Positions 11,556-22,449 of a stretch of DNA of 64,000 bases are shown here, one piece after another. The stretch comes from Tiliqua scincoides (Eukaryota; Chordata; Lepidosauria; Squamata; Scincidae). How positions within the stretch are numbered: the first letter of the stretch is position 1; each line of letters begins with the position of its first letter. The DNA lies in contig NC_089829.1 of NCBI RefSeq assembly GCF_035046505.1, positions 2,650,001 through 2,714,000 on the forward strand, in the 5' to 3' direction. A program made the translations under genes and the position numbers. The notes beneath the pieces were generated by a model that did not search any database, had not been told where the DNA came from, and saw nothing but the letters and a program-made list of their open reading frames with translations.

Positions 11556-13294
11556 TCAATAGCTCTTCGTGGTCACCAGTTGCTGGAAACATAACTTCAT
11601 CAGAAATATACGCTTTCTTGATTCAATCTCCTGACAGGTAAATGGATTCTCCCCTGTGTAGGATCGTTGATGGGTTGTAAGGTGGGTCTTCTGCCTAAAG
11701 CTCTTTCCACATGCTTGACACACATAGGGTTTCTCCCCTGTGTGGATTCTCTGATGGTTTGTAAGATACCCATTACAAGAGAAGCTCTTTCCACACTCCT
11801 GGCATGTATATGGCTTCTCGCCTGTGTGTGTTCTTTGGTGGAATGTAAGGTGGATCTTCTGACTAAAGCTCTTTCCACATACTTGGCATGTATGGGGTTT
11901 CTCCCCTGTGTGGATTCTCTGATGGTTTGTAAGATACCTACTACAAGTGAAGCTCTTTCCACACTCCTGGCACGTATACGGCTTCTCCCCTGTGTGTGTT
12001 CGTTGATGAAATGTAAGGGGGTACTTCTGACTAAAGCTCTTTCCACACACCTGACACATATAGGGTTTCTCACCTGTGTGAGTTCTTTGATGGCTTCTAA
12101 GATACCGAGTACAGGTGAAGCTCTTTCCACAATCCTGGCATGAATACGGTTTCTCCAATGTGTGGGTTTGGTGGTGGGATGTAAGGTGGATCTTCTGACT
12201 AAAGCTCTTTCCACACACCTGACACATATGGGGTTTCTCTCCACTGTGGGTTCTTTGATGATTTGTAAGATAGCTACTAGAAGTGAAGCTCTTTCCACAC
12301 TCCTGACAGGTATACAGTTTCTCCTCTGTGTGGGTTAGTTGGTGGGATGTTAGATACCTACTACGAGAGAAGCTTTTTCCACACTCCTGACATGTATACG
12401 GTTTCTCCTTTGTGTGGGTTCGTTGGTGGCCACTCCATATGAAGCTATTTCCACAGGGTATCTCCCTAACATGGATTCTTTGATGAGATGTAAGGTGGAC
12501 ATTCTGACTAAAGCTCTTTCCACATTCTTGGCATGTATAGGGTTTCTCCCCTGTGTGGGTTCTCTGATGGGCTATAAGGTGGCATCTCCGAATGAAGCTC
12601 TTTCCACACTGCTGACATGAATAGGGTTTCTCCCCTGAGTGGTTTTGTTGATGGGATGTAAGCTGGCCTCTCCATAAGAATCTCTTCCCACACTGCAGAC
12701 ACATGTAGGGTGCCTCCCTTGTATGGATTCTCTGATGAGTTTTAAGTTTCCTTCTCTCACTAAAGCTCTTTCCACACTCCTGGCATGAAAAAGGTTTCTC
12801 CCCTGAGTGGATTCTCTGATGGGATGTAAAGTTACCACTGTGATTAAAGCTTTTGCCACACTCCCAGCATATATAAGGTTTCTCTCCAGTGTGGATTCTC
12901 TGATGAGATACAAGTCGTCTTCTGCAGATGAAATTCTTACCACACTGCTGACACATGTAGGGTTTCTCCCCTGTGTGGCTTTTCTGATGATAGGTAAGGT
13001 TAAACCTAAAACTGTAGGTCTTTCCACACACTTCACACATATAAGGTTTCTCCCCGGTGTGGGTTCGTTGATGGGATGTAAGATACTTCCCGCAACTGAA
13101 GCTCTTTCCACACTCCTGGCATGTATGCAGTTTCCTCCCTGTGTGCCTGTGGTGATGGAACCTAAGGCAGATGCTGTAACGGAAGCTCTTCCCACAGTCC
13201 AGGCACTTGTAGGGGTTCCCCACTGTCTGGATCCTTTGCTGCGAAGAACATTTCTGCTGCCCACTCCTTCCATCTTGGTTCCAAAGCGATGCTG
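11556..13294 (-). CDS. KRAB-zinc-finger gene 1, finger exon (19 C2H2 units)
   Basis: This last coding exon begins after the acceptor TTATTTCAG and encodes about 578 residues. A short linker ([18 protein letters not shown]) leads into tandem C2H2 fingers joined by TGEKPY-type linkers; such arrays bind DNA in the nucleus, about three bases per finger. I count 19 units. Unit 10 (about 12.42-12.47 kb) has lost its first cysteine and part of its helix, and unit 19 has Tyr for its last His, so 17 look able to bind zinc. Units 13-18 alternate SQKxxL and (T/S)CxxYL helices, a two-finger block amplified three times. Joined to the start and KRAB exons the frame is open, giving a protein of about 645 residues. 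It is closest to gene 2. The antisense strand is also open in places, a by-product of repetitive finger codons. Confidence 0.9.
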
Positions 13295-13649
13295 CTGAAA
13301 TAAGAAATGCAGTAAGAGACCAAAGGAAGAAACTCCAGCTAGTTGGAGAAAACGATAGCCATGTTCTCTTCTTTAACCAGAATGAGGGCCCAGAAGTGCC
13401 ACAACTATCTTGGTTGCTGGTGGCTCCATTAACGTTAATGTGTGCAGGAGCCCTCCAAGATCAGCCCACCTCCATAAATGGCAGCAAAGATCAAGCCGTT
13501 AAAAAGCTTTTTGCCCGCTAATGGGAGTTTGGGTTTGCCAAATTAATAGTTTGGGTCTGCCTTTGTGTCCAGTGACCCCACATGTGTGCTGAGCCAGAAG
13601 GGGAGAATGTGGGGCCATTAAGTGTAGCTGCTCCCATGCGTAGGGGATT

Positions 13650-13828
13650 CAGGTCCCAATCCTATCCAACTTTCCAGCACCAGTGTAGCTGCTGTGCAGC
13701 CCTAAGGCAAGGGAACAACTGTTCCCTTCCCTTGTGGAAGGCTTCATAACTACCCTCCCAACACAAGATGCAGCACAAACCACATTGGCACAACTATACC
13801 AGGGCTGGAAAGTTGGATAGGGTTTGCC
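13650..13828. mobile_element. Harbinger-type MITE in the KRAB-to-finger intron of gene 1
   Basis: Inverted ends (GGTCCCAATCCTATCCAACTT at the left, AAGTTGGATAGGG at the right) enclose the family's ACAAGATGCAGCAC segment and CAAGGGAACA landmarks. It lies between the KRAB exon (13912) and the finger exon (13294) and should be removed by splicing. Gene 2's intron lacks it at this place. Confidence 0.7.
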
Positions 13829-13911
13829 CCTCAGCCTAGTCATCCCAGCAACATCAGGGAGGTTTCTGCCGGCAACATATATCAAGTTCAGGACTAAGGG
13901 ATTTGCCTTAC

Positions 13912-14038
13912 CTAAACAGGCCACATTCTCGTAATTGTCCATCATGACTGCTTCATACAGATGCCTTTGGCGCTGGTCTAGCAGAGCCCACTCTGCGCTG
14001 CTGAAGTACACAGACACCTCCGCGAATGAAACGGGGCC
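13912..14038 (-). CDS. KRAB-A exon of zinc-finger gene 1
   Basis: A 127-bp exon (the standard KRAB-A exon size) between acceptor TCCTTTCAG and donor TTTAG/GTAAGG, starting in phase 0 and ending in phase 1. It encodes the KRAB-A box, from GPVSFAEVSVYFSSAEW to MMDNYENVACL. In tetrapod KRAB-ZNF proteins this box recruits the co-repressor TRIM28. Compared with the mammalian consensus, the DV pair is EV and MLE is MMD; whether this form still binds TRIM28 cannot be told here. The leftover G plus CA of the finger exon makes GCA (Ala), keeping the frame. No KRAB-B exon was seen. Confidence 0.9.
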
Positions 14039-14248
14039 CTGAAAGGACAAGGAGAGATGCTCTGTGAACAGACTGGGCCAGGCTGTGACTGCAGAGCAAA
14101 AGGGCCTGATCCTGCAGGTGGGAAGGCCTGCATGTTTCCTGCAGGATGCAAAGAGCAGTGGGGGAAGGGAGGGAAGTGTGGAGTTCTTTGCTTTGGCAGC
14201 GACTGCAAGAGGATGAGAGGCTCCTGCTGTCCTGCGGTTCCTCCTTAC

Positions 14249-14331
14249 CTGGCCTGGATGCTCAGCAGCCATCTCTGCTCCTCTCCAAGGGGGTGATGGT
14301 GGGGCCGGCGTGGGCTCCATCTCCCCAGCAT
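14249..14331 (-). CDS. Start exon of zinc-finger gene 1
   Basis: An 83-bp exon between acceptor CCCTGACAG and donor GGCCAG/GTAAGG. The chosen start is the ATG at 14320-14318, which gives 24 codons (MEPTPAPPSPPWRGAEMAAEHPGQ without its last four is already distinctive: MEPTPAPPSPPWRGAEMAAE) and joins the KRAB exon in phase 0. An ATG at the very first base of the exon is out of frame. The same architecture is present in genes 2 and 3 and in both dead copies, which supports the exon call. Confidence 0.8.
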
Positions 14332-14689
14332 CTGTCAGGGAGAGAACGCAGGAGAGCTGCAGCCCTTCCTGGAATCCCGGATGCGGGCTTTGTGCTGGAT
14401 GCTTGAGGGCCAAACCCTCCAACACGCCAGTGCCAGTTGCGGAAGAGAACGATCATCTCCTCACCTGGAGGAACCTCCAGGACTGCCTGCCTGCAGCAGG
14501 ATGCACAGCTCGCCCTGCGGCGATGGCGTCGTGCTGGAAGGTTGGACAGGGTTGGGCCCCGCACCCCTTCCGCCAACTGCAGCGGGCCCCAGCACTGGCT
14601 CTGCAAAGACTTTGGGCCCTTTCCTGGAGGGGGGTCTCTGGATGGCTGCAGGTCCTGAGGGCGCAGCCAGGCGGTGGCGTAGCTGGAGG

Positions 14690-15760
14690 GGGTGCAGCGC
14701 AGGGTGCAGGGCAGCTCAGCGCGGGGGGCAGGCTCCCTTTTGCTCCCCCCGCAGGGAATGGCTCCGAACGGAGCGGCCGCCTGCCCCCCCCCCCGCTGAG
14801 CCTCCCTGCCACACTGGCTGCACCGCCGCCCTCCAGCTACGCCACCGCTGCCAGGTGTCTACAGTGCAGAGGCCAGCCGGTCGGGGGAGGCGCCCTGCCT
14901 TCTGCCCGGCCTGGGGGTTCCGGGGGACATCTGATGCCCGCGGCAGGATCCCCTGGAGCCCCAGTCGCAGTCCCTCCGCGGAGGCTGCCCAGGGAGAGGA
15001 GCGGGGGACGGGCAGGAGGCAGCGCACTGCGGGCGCAGCATCAGCTCCTCCCTGCCCACCAGCCGGGCAGACCGGACGAGACTCACTCACCCGCCGCCTC
15101 CTCCGCCGGGCGCCGAGGGGGCCCTCGCCCTGGCTGGGAAGCGGCCTCCGTGCGGGGCATCGCCAGCTGCTCCCCGAGCTGCCCCCCCAGGCCACTGAGC
15201 ATGCTCGGCGCATCGCAGCCCCTCGAGCATGCCCAGTTGCGCAGCTGAAGCCGGCAGGCCTCGAAAGGGCAGGTGATGCGGCGCGTGTGCCGCGCATGAC
15301 TGGCCGGGCGATTTGCTGCTGCCTCCCCCGGAGCTTCCGATCGCCGCACCGCGAGCCCTTCTCGCCCTCGGGGCTCTGCATCGCTCGCTCTCGGACGGCT
15401 CTTGGCGGACCCGCAGCCTGGCGCTCTGCTGGGCCTCCCCGGGGAGGCTCCGCTCTGCCCCGCCGCGCCTGATGCGCTCACCAGCTTCAGATGCGAGTCT
15501 CTCCCCCGCCCCCCGTGCATCGCACCAGCCCCCTCGAAGGGAAACATCCGCAGCCTGCGGCAGAGCGGACCGCGGGGCTGGGTCTGGGGGCCCCTCCTGC
15601 CTGCACTGGACCCCGAGCAGAACTCCGGTCCCGAGAGAAGCCTCGTGCGATGCGCCTTCGCTGCTGCGAGATGCTCTTCCGTGGGGGCCACAAGGCTCGA
15701 TCCCCCCCAAAGTGGCCGTTTCAAAGCACCCGACGCTTTGCATCAGCCCCGAAATCAGAG
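14690..15760 (-). promoter_or_regulatory. CpG island with leader exon of zinc-finger gene 1
   Basis: A GC- and CpG-rich kilobase lies directly upstream of gene 1. A minus-strand donor GCGG/GTGAGTGAG at about 15091 ends a probable non-coding first exon, and this block is conserved upstream of gene 2 (donor at about 22863). No TATA box is evident, as is usual for CpG-island promoters. The many long ORFs in all frames here come from the base composition. The transcription start cannot be placed from the sequence. Confidence 0.7.
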
Positions 15761-15938
15761 GCACCCCCGGACCGAGACCTGCACTGACTGCAGAATCCGC
15801 CTGGGGCGGACGAGACGGGTCCCTGCGCCGTCAGGAGGCTCTTCCTCTGAACCCAGCACGGAAAGGTCTTTCAGTTTCAAACTCCTGCTGCTTTCTGGAC
15901 AGTTTTCTTTCGCGTGCTGACATCCTTGTTTCTTTGGG

Positions 15939-16172
15939 GCACGATCCCAACCCACTTTCCTGCCTAAGGAAGGGGGTCAGACTAGATGACCCCTTCCAAC
16001 TCTATGATGCTGATTTCCAGCACCGAGCTCAGGGCAATGCAACTCCAAGGTAAGGGAACAAACATTGCCTTAGCTTGAGGCCTCCATGACTGCCTCCCAA
16101 CTACAGGATGCAGCATATTCCCCACTGGCACAGCTATGCCAGTGCTGGAAATTTGGTTAGGACTGCATCCTT
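15939..16172. mobile_element. Harbinger-type MITE, diverged
   Basis: It starts GGGCACGATCCCAACCC and ends GGTTAGGACTGCATCC, with the family's GAGGCCTCCATGACTGCCTCC and AGGATGCAGCA landmarks between. The left portion (to about 16015) is diverged or carries another short insertion (AAGGGGGTCAGACTAGATGACC). Confidence 0.55.
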
Positions 16173-16304
16173 ATTTGGACATTCCTTGGACTGGTGGGAC
16201 TCAAGGGCTGTTCTCTGCACCCCCCCCCCCCACTTTCATTTTCGCTTTCCTTTTCCTAAGCCTTACATAAACATTCCCACTGCCTTCCAGCAGGGACTCT
16301 AAAC

Positions 16305-16679
16305 CAGGGGTGCTCACACTTTTTTGGCTCGAGAGCTACTTTGAAACCAAGCAAGGCCTGGAGATCTACCAGAGGTTTTTTTACAATGTTTGCGCCATCA
16401 TAACATATAACATTTATGTGTACAATGTATGTTGGTGTACCTTGAGCCCCACTGAGTATAACAGGACTTACTCCTGAGTAGACATGCCTAGGATTAGGCT
16501 GAGAGGCTGCAATCCTAGCCACACTTACCTGGGAGTAAGCCCCATTGAGTACAATGGGCCTTACTCCCAGAGTTTCCTCCCAGAGGCACCTGAATGGGGG
16601 GGGGGTCGGCACTCCGCGATCTACTCATTTTGCCTCGCGATCTACCGGTAGATCGCGATCCACCTATTGAGCACCCCTG
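16305..16679. mobile_element. hAT MITE (CAGGGGTGCTCACACT family), 375 bp
   Basis: Ends CAGGGGTGCTCACACT and GAGCACCCCTG are inverted; the flanks CTCTAAAC and CTCTAAAT differ at one of 8 bases. The inner end has a palindromic CGCGATCTACCGGTAGATCGCG motif, also present in the copy at 31614-31951. The middle carries the ACTTACTCCTGAGTAGACATGC and GGGAGTAAGCCCCATTGAG segments that are a widespread reptile repeat. Confidence 0.85.
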
Positions 16680-17242
16680 CTCTAAATCCTGGGATATCCA
16701 TACCCCTTGGGTATATGGGAACCAAATGACATGGGTCTCTGAACAATTAAAAAAAATTGTTCATTTAGAACAATTATTATTAATTATTATTTCCATTATC
16801 AATATGGACTGAGGTGTTCTGTTCCCAGTCTCTGAAGTGAAAACAAGCAATTGGTGGTGGTGATCTTGACAGTCTTGCAAAGGGGGTCTGGGGACATATT
16901 GGGCCCCCCACTAGGGGGGGTGGGGGGGTCTGTAATTGTAAAAATGCTAAGAACCCAAGTCTTAGAGCACAGAAGAAAATCCAGGGCAGTAAAGCACAAC
17001 AAGGATAGTGCCTTCAACTGGCACATTGTCCGGTGTTACAAATCATGACTTGAAACATCAAGTTTAAATTACTAGAGATGTTTCTGCCTCCCACACTTCT
17101 ACATCCAGGTTTCATACTTGAGCTCTTCGGAATCCATGAGTATGAAACTGCTTGAATCATATTTTTACACACATTTATCTTTCTGTCATTGGTCAGCTGT
17201 TCAGCGTAGTGCAGGCTGTAAAGACCAAGCAAAGCTGTAGCC

Positions 17243-17595
17243 CAGGGATGTCAAACTCATTTCAGTGGGTTGAAATAGCATTCATGATGCCTGCTGAGGG
17301 CCGGAAGTGATGTCATTAAGCAGGAAATGACATTATTAAGCAAGTCATGACCAGAAATAGGCACTTTTTAGTCAGTTAGAAACTCATCAACTGCAAATGA
17401 CAGAAGATAAAATACACAAAACTTGACCATATTTTCCAGATATGGGAGAGGCCAAATCATGCAAGCCACCCTGTCAGAAGTGACACCTCAGCTCAGCAGC
17501 TGACAGCAGCTGATGGTGGTGCTTGGAGGACCTGAAGGCCAGATAAAGAACTTCTGTGGGCCGCATCTGGCCCCAAACTTTGTTTGACAACCTTG
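17243..17595. mobile_element. hAT/Charlie-like MITE, 353 bp
   Basis: Starts CAGGGATGTCAAACTCATTT and ends CAAACTTTGTTTGACAACCTTG; CTGTAGCC and TTGTAGCC flank it (7 of 8 bases). The GTCAAACTCA terminal motif and the GGGCCGCATCTGGCCC segment are typical of Charlie-type hAT elements. Confidence 0.8.
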
Positions 17596-17924
17596 TTGTA
17601 GCCTATCAGTTATTAGAAAAGGGATGGAAAATAAGCCTGATGATATCATAATGATCAGTGCTGGAGCCCAGCTTGGACAAAAACTTAGGAAAGCCCAGGA
17701 GCTTCGTATTTTAATATTAATAGGAGTAAGCAGAGAGCCCGCAACTGCAGCTGGAAACCTGGAGAAGGAAGCCTCCCTCAAACCACAGCTGAAGGAGCAA
17801 GCCAAGAGTTCGGTCACCAGGTACAGCCCCTTTCACATGCAGAAGCCCTTCCACTTAGATAGCAGAAGAGCAAGTTGCAGTCCATACTGTCTGGGAAGGA
17901 ATACCAGGACATGCTATGATACAT

Positions 17925-17930
17925 TTTATT
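17925..17930 (-). terminator. Polyadenylation signal of zinc-finger gene 2
   Basis: AATAAA on the minus strand, about 250 bases beyond the stop codon at 18179. The surrounding 130 bases match the 3' UTR of gene 3 (40.97-41.11 kb), including ATATACATTTCAACT and the TTTGATGC segment, so the site is conserved between paralogues. Confidence 0.65.
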
Positions 17931-18178
17931 CTTGGAAAAAAGGAGAAAAAAGTACTTCATATACATTTCAACTATGGAGAAACAGCAGGAATTTTATAAA
18001 TATCAATTATTTGATGCCAAGGGACTCAACTCTGAAAACAACTTCCCCTTCTTCTGCCCACCAGCATGCATGCAATCATTCTCCATTGTGGCCTCCTTTA
18101 CGTTCAGCAAGAGTTGACTGAGCACAAATACTTCTTTCCACACTCTGGGCATGTATATAGTTTTTCCACTGTCAGTGA

Positions 18179-19950
18179 CTAAAGTTTATGCCACACTCCT
18201 GGCAAGTACAGAGTTTTTCCCTGTGTGGCATCAATGATAGGATACAAGGCAGCTACGACCACAGATTCTTCCATGGTCCTTTCATGTGTAGAGGTTATCT
18301 CAAGTGCAGGCTCGCTACAGGTGGTGAATCCTACTGTATCTCTTTCCATACTCATGGGATGTATAAGGGTTCTCTCCTGTGTGGCTTCGTTAATAGAATG
18401 TAATGCTATAGAAGGTTTTTCCACACTCCAGGCACGTATTACGTTTTCCCCTTTGTGTGTTCTCTGATGAGAAATGAGAGAGCTATTACAACTGAAGCTC
18501 TTTCCGCACTTCTGGCATGTGTATGGTTTCTCGCCTGTGTGGGATCGTTCATGGGATGTAAGGTGGGTCTTCTGTCTAAAGTTCTTTCCGCACACCTTAC
18601 ATATATAGGGTTTCTCCCCTGTGTGGATTCTCTGATGGTTTGTAAGATACCTACTACAAGTGAAGCTCTTCCCACACTCCTGGCACGCATAGGGTCTCTC
18701 CCCTGTATGAGCTCGATGGTGGGATGTAAGGCGGCTCTTCTGACTAAAGCTCTTTCCACACTCCTTACATGTATAGGGTGTCTCCCCCATGTGCATCCTT
18801 TGATGAGCTGTAAGGTCACCTTTCTTATTAAAGCTGTTTCCACATTCATGGCATGTATATGCTTTCACCCCTGTGTGAGTTCGTTGGTGGGATGTAAGAT
18901 ACCTGGCACAAGTGAAGCTCTTTCCACACACCTGGCATGTATGGGGTTTCTCCCCTGTGTGGGTTCGTTGGTGAGATGTTAAATACCTACTACAACTGAA
19001 GCTCTTTCCACACATCTGGCATGTATATGGTTTCTCCCCTGTGTGGGTTCGTTGGTGGGATTTAAGCTGGCCTCTCCATATGAAGCTTTTTCCACACTGG
19101 TTACATGTATAGGGTTTCTCCCCCATGTGGATTCTTTGATGAGATGTAAGGTGGACATTCTGACTAAAGCTCTTTCCACATTCCTGGCATGAATAGGGTT
19201 TCTCCCCCGTGTGGATTCTCTGATGAGATGTAAGGTGGCATTTCCGAATGAAGCTCTTCCCGCACTGCTGACAAGAATACGGTTTCTCACCTGTGTGAAG
19301 TGTTTGATGAGATGTAAGCTGGCCTCTCCATAAGAAGCTCTTTCCACACTGCTCACATGTATAGGGTGTCTCTCCTGTGTGGATTCTTTGATGAGTTTTA
19401 AGTTTTCTTTTCTCACTAAAGCTCTTTCCACACTCCTGGCATGAAAAAGGTTTCTCCCCTGAGTGGATTAGCTGATGGGATATAAAGTTACCTCTGTGAC
19501 TAAAGCTCTTTCCACACTCCCAGCACATATAGGGTTTCTCCCCTGTGTGGATTCTCTGATGGCATACCAGTCGCCTTCTGCAGATGAACCTCTTTCCACA
19601 CTGCTGACAAGTATAGGGTTTCTCTCCTGTATGGCTCTTCAGGTGGTAAGTAAGATTAACCCTAAAAGTGTATCTCTTTCCACACTCCTGGCATGTATAC
19701 AGTTTCTCCCCTGTGTGGATTCGTTGGTGGGATGTAAGATACTTCCCACAGCTGAAGCTCTTTCCACACTCCTGACATGTATACAGTTTCCTCCCTGTGT
19801 GCCTGTGGTGATGGAACCTAAGGCAGATGCTGTAACGAAAGCTCTTCCCACAGTCCAGGCACTTGTAGGGGTTCCCCACTGTCTGGATCCTTTGCTGCGA
19901 AGAACATTTCTGCTGCCCACTCCTTCCATCTTGGTTCCAAAGCGATGCTG
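18179..19950 (-). CDS. KRAB-zinc-finger gene 2, finger exon (17 C2H2 fingers)
   Basis: The exon begins after TTATTTCAG with the same linker as gene 1 ([18 protein letters not shown]) and encodes about 589 residues. Seventeen consecutive, complete C2H2 fingers follow, a DNA-binding array for a nuclear repressor. Fingers 1-9 match gene 1 finger by finger, with nearly the same helices (RYSICL, SCGKYL, LWRGQL, SQNVHL), and finger 10 (IWRGQL) is the intact version of gene 1's broken unit. After finger 17 the frame shifts: about 86 residues without fingers follow, while finger text (for example CLECGKTF) continues in another frame. So the C-terminus is an eroded finger tail. With the KRAB and start exons the protein is about 640 residues. 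Confidence 0.9.
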
Positions 19951-20359
19951 CTGAAATAAGAAATGCAGTAAGAGACCAAAGGAAGAAACTCCAGCTAGTT
20001 GGAGAAATCAGTAGCCATGTTCTCTTCTTTAACCAGAATGAGGGCCCAGAAGTGCCACAACTATCTTGGTTGCAGGTGGCTCCATTAATGTTAATGTGTG
20101 CAGAAGGAGCCCTCAATGACAGGCCCACCTCCATCAAAAGGCAGCAAAAATCAAGCTGCCCCAAATCTTCTTACCAGCTAATGGCACAATATCCACAGTT
20201 TGGGGCTGCACATTTGTGCTGAGCCAGAAGAGGAGGATGTGGGGCCATTAGGTGTGGCTGCTCACATCAGTCAGCCTAAGAATCCATTTCCCCCAGCAAC
20301 ATCCAGGAGGTTTCTGCCTGTAACATATATCAGTTCAGAACCAAGGGACACCTCCTTAC

Positions 20360-20486
20360 CTAGAGAAGTCACATGTTCATAATTGTCCATCATGACTGCT
20401 TCGTACAGATGCCTTTGGCGCTGGTCTAGCAGAGCCCACTCTGCGCTGCTGAAGTACACAGACACCTCCGCGAATGAAACGGGGCC
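20360..20486 (-). CDS. KRAB-A exon of zinc-finger gene 2
   Basis: A 127-bp exon with acceptor TCCTTTCAG and donor CTAG/GTAAGG, phases 0 and 1 as in gene 1. The KRAB-A box is identical to gene 1 up to MMDNYE and then reads HVTSL instead of NVACL. The near identity over exon and flanks shows that genes 1 and 2 arose by tandem duplication. Confidence 0.9.
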
Positions 20487-20611
20487 CTGAAAGGACAAGG
20501 AGAGATGCTCTGTAAACAGACTGGGCCAGTCTGTGACTGCAGAGCAAAAGGGCCTGATCCTGCAGGTGGGAAGGTCTGCATGTTTCCTGCAGGACGCAAA
20601 GAGCAGTGGGG

Positions 20612-20612
<1 letters not shown>

Positions 20613-20663
<51 letters not shown>
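20613..20663. repeat. (TAA)n microsatellite at an L2 tail
   Basis: About 50 bases of ATA/TAA repeats, the 3' microsatellite tail of the reversed L2 copy that follows. Confidence 0.95.
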
Positions 20664-20664
<1 letters not shown>

Positions 20665-21115
20665 TTTATTTATATCCCGCCCTTCTCCCCAAAGGGACCC
20701 AGGGCGGCTTACAACATGTTAAAAACAGATTAAAAACATAATTTAACAGCAAATAAAAACGTATTAAAACACATTAACAGATACCATAAAAACAGTAGTC
20801 AGATAAAAAGAGCAAAACACAGCAAATCATAGAGGAATCAGGCCTGTAAAAATACTAAAAGATATAGAAAAGATGTTAAAAAGGCCATGAACTCAGAAGG
20901 CTTGTTTAAACAAAAGGGTCTTCAGGCCTCGCTGAAAAGTCTCAAGAGAGGGAGCAATTCTCAAGTCAAGGGGAAGGGAGTTCCATAACTCTACTGAGAA
21001 GGCCCTATTTCTTGCTGCCGCCCCACGTACCTCCTTAGGCGGCGGCACTTGTAAAAAGGCCTTATCTGATGACCTAAGAGGATAAGCCAGATTGTACGGA
21101 ATACGCTGCAATACA
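20613..21115 (-). mobile_element. L2 LINE 3' fragment in the first intron of gene 2
   Basis: Read on the minus strand it encodes the L2 C-terminal tail (PYNLAYPLRSSDKAFLQVPP, then AFSVELWNSLPLDLRIAPS) followed by the 3' UTR (GGCGGGATATAAAT type) and the TAA tail. Gene 1 has no insertion at the equivalent point (about 14.155 kb), so it entered after the duplication. Confidence 0.85.
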
Positions 21116-21284
21116 CTGCAATGAACTGTCTATATCCCACATCCTGCTTGGCACGTAATAGGAACTGTGCATCAAAGAAAAGAATTCAGAGGAGGAGAGT
21201 GGAAAAATAAGAAGCAAACAGAATCTAAGCTGGTGAAGTTAGGAAGAGAAATGGGAGATTGGAGAGTCTGGTTTGGACATACTA

Positions 21285-21465
21285 AGTCTCTTCTGCTGTG
21301 TCCAACAGTTGGTCCATCTCTCTCGATATTTATGAGTGCTGACTGGCAGCAGCTCTCCAGCATTTCAGAAAAGGGTCTTTCTCAGCCCTACCTGGACATC
21401 CTGCCAGGGATTGAACCTGGGACTTTCTGCACTCAAAGCATGAGTTCTGCACTGACCTAAGGACC
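21285..21465 (-). mobile_element. tRNA-derived SINE
   Basis: On the minus strand the B box GGTTCAATCCC is preceded by GCAGAAAGTCCCA, as in the common squamate tRNA-type SINE, and followed by its body (CTGCTGCCAGTCAGCA, GATGGACCAA). It is 5'-eroded. Confidence 0.65.
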
Positions 21466-21515
21466 CTCCCCTGAATGAAAAAAGACAATTCTATGAAGAC
21501 TTCCATTATCTAATC

Positions 21516-21796
21516 CAGCAGTCTCCAAAGTGGTGACCGCTGTGCAAAGGCCCGACCTGCGCTTACATTCTGTGGGGGAGCCATCCATCCCTGCCACCGA
21601 TCTTCCGCAATTTGAGCTCCAACTCACCGCACCTGCCCAAAAATCCAGGCACAGTGGCTGCTGGGGTGACAGAACCCTGAAGCAGCAGGCCGGAGCTTAG
21701 ATTGGGAGAGATTGGTGGCAGGGAAGGAAAATTCTGCAGCTCCCCCATGGAACAGGGTGGTGGATCCGGCCTGCGGGACAGATCTTGAGAGCCCTG
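21516..21796. mobile_element. hAT MITE, 281 bp, perfect 8-bp duplication
   Basis: Ends CAGCAGTCTCCAAAG and GATCTTGAGAGCCCTG; ATCTAATC on both sides (21508-21515 and 21797-21804). Confidence 0.85.
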
Positions 21797-21799
21797 ATC

Positions 21800-22449
21800 T
21801 AATCCACAATCGAACATTAAAATGCACTTTACTAATCTGGCATTGGGGGGGGGCAAACTGTCAACTGAGAAAGAATTTAGGCTCTAATACTCCAGAGAGT
21901 GGGGTCAACTGTATCCCAAAGTATATCTTAGAAACTACATGTACTGCCTTGCGTGTGACACCGGGAGGGGGGGGCGGAGAATAAACCCTTTATTAAATAT
22001 TTCACATTTGCACTACAGGATTATAATGGCAGCAAAAGTAGTGGGGTCAATAGTAGTGATATGATTGTATCATATCAAAGCGGTGGGGGTAAAAATGACC
22101 CCAGCTCTGTCAGAGTATACATTATAATCTAGAAAAAGCTACAAGGAGGTGGAGACATGACGCATAACAGATAAATTGACCTCTAGTTAAGGGATACAAA
22201 CAGTACGGCATTGTAGAAGGTGGCAAGCCATGTGTTACGGGTTTTGTTGTGCTTCTCCTGGTCAATTTGGCCCCATTTGGCAGAACTAGGATTTGAGGTG
22301 GCTACTTTCAGACCAGCTTGAAAGAACTGAAATCAGTCAAATAGCTCCATCCCATTCATCCAAAAGCTGATTATCTCTTTTTGTAAGATAATCTTTTTAA
22401 AAGGTTCTTATCAAGGGAAAAATCTCTCCTTCACATGTGTCATATCTTC
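21800..22449. other. Intron sequence of gene 2 without recognised features
   Basis: This is the last part of about 1.84 kb (20.61-22.45 kb) that is present in gene 2's first intron and absent from gene 1's. I see no exon or clear element in this part. Confidence 0.5.

Noticed and set aside
14310-15764. Several overlapping ORFs of 200-360 codons on both strands
   Set aside because: They lie in the CpG-rich promoter of gene 1, where stop codons are rare. No domain, and the promoter block is not conserved as codons between genes 1 and 2.
20505-20741. Poly-Asn / poly-Ile ORFs
   Set aside because: They are translations of the (TAA)n tail of an L2 copy.
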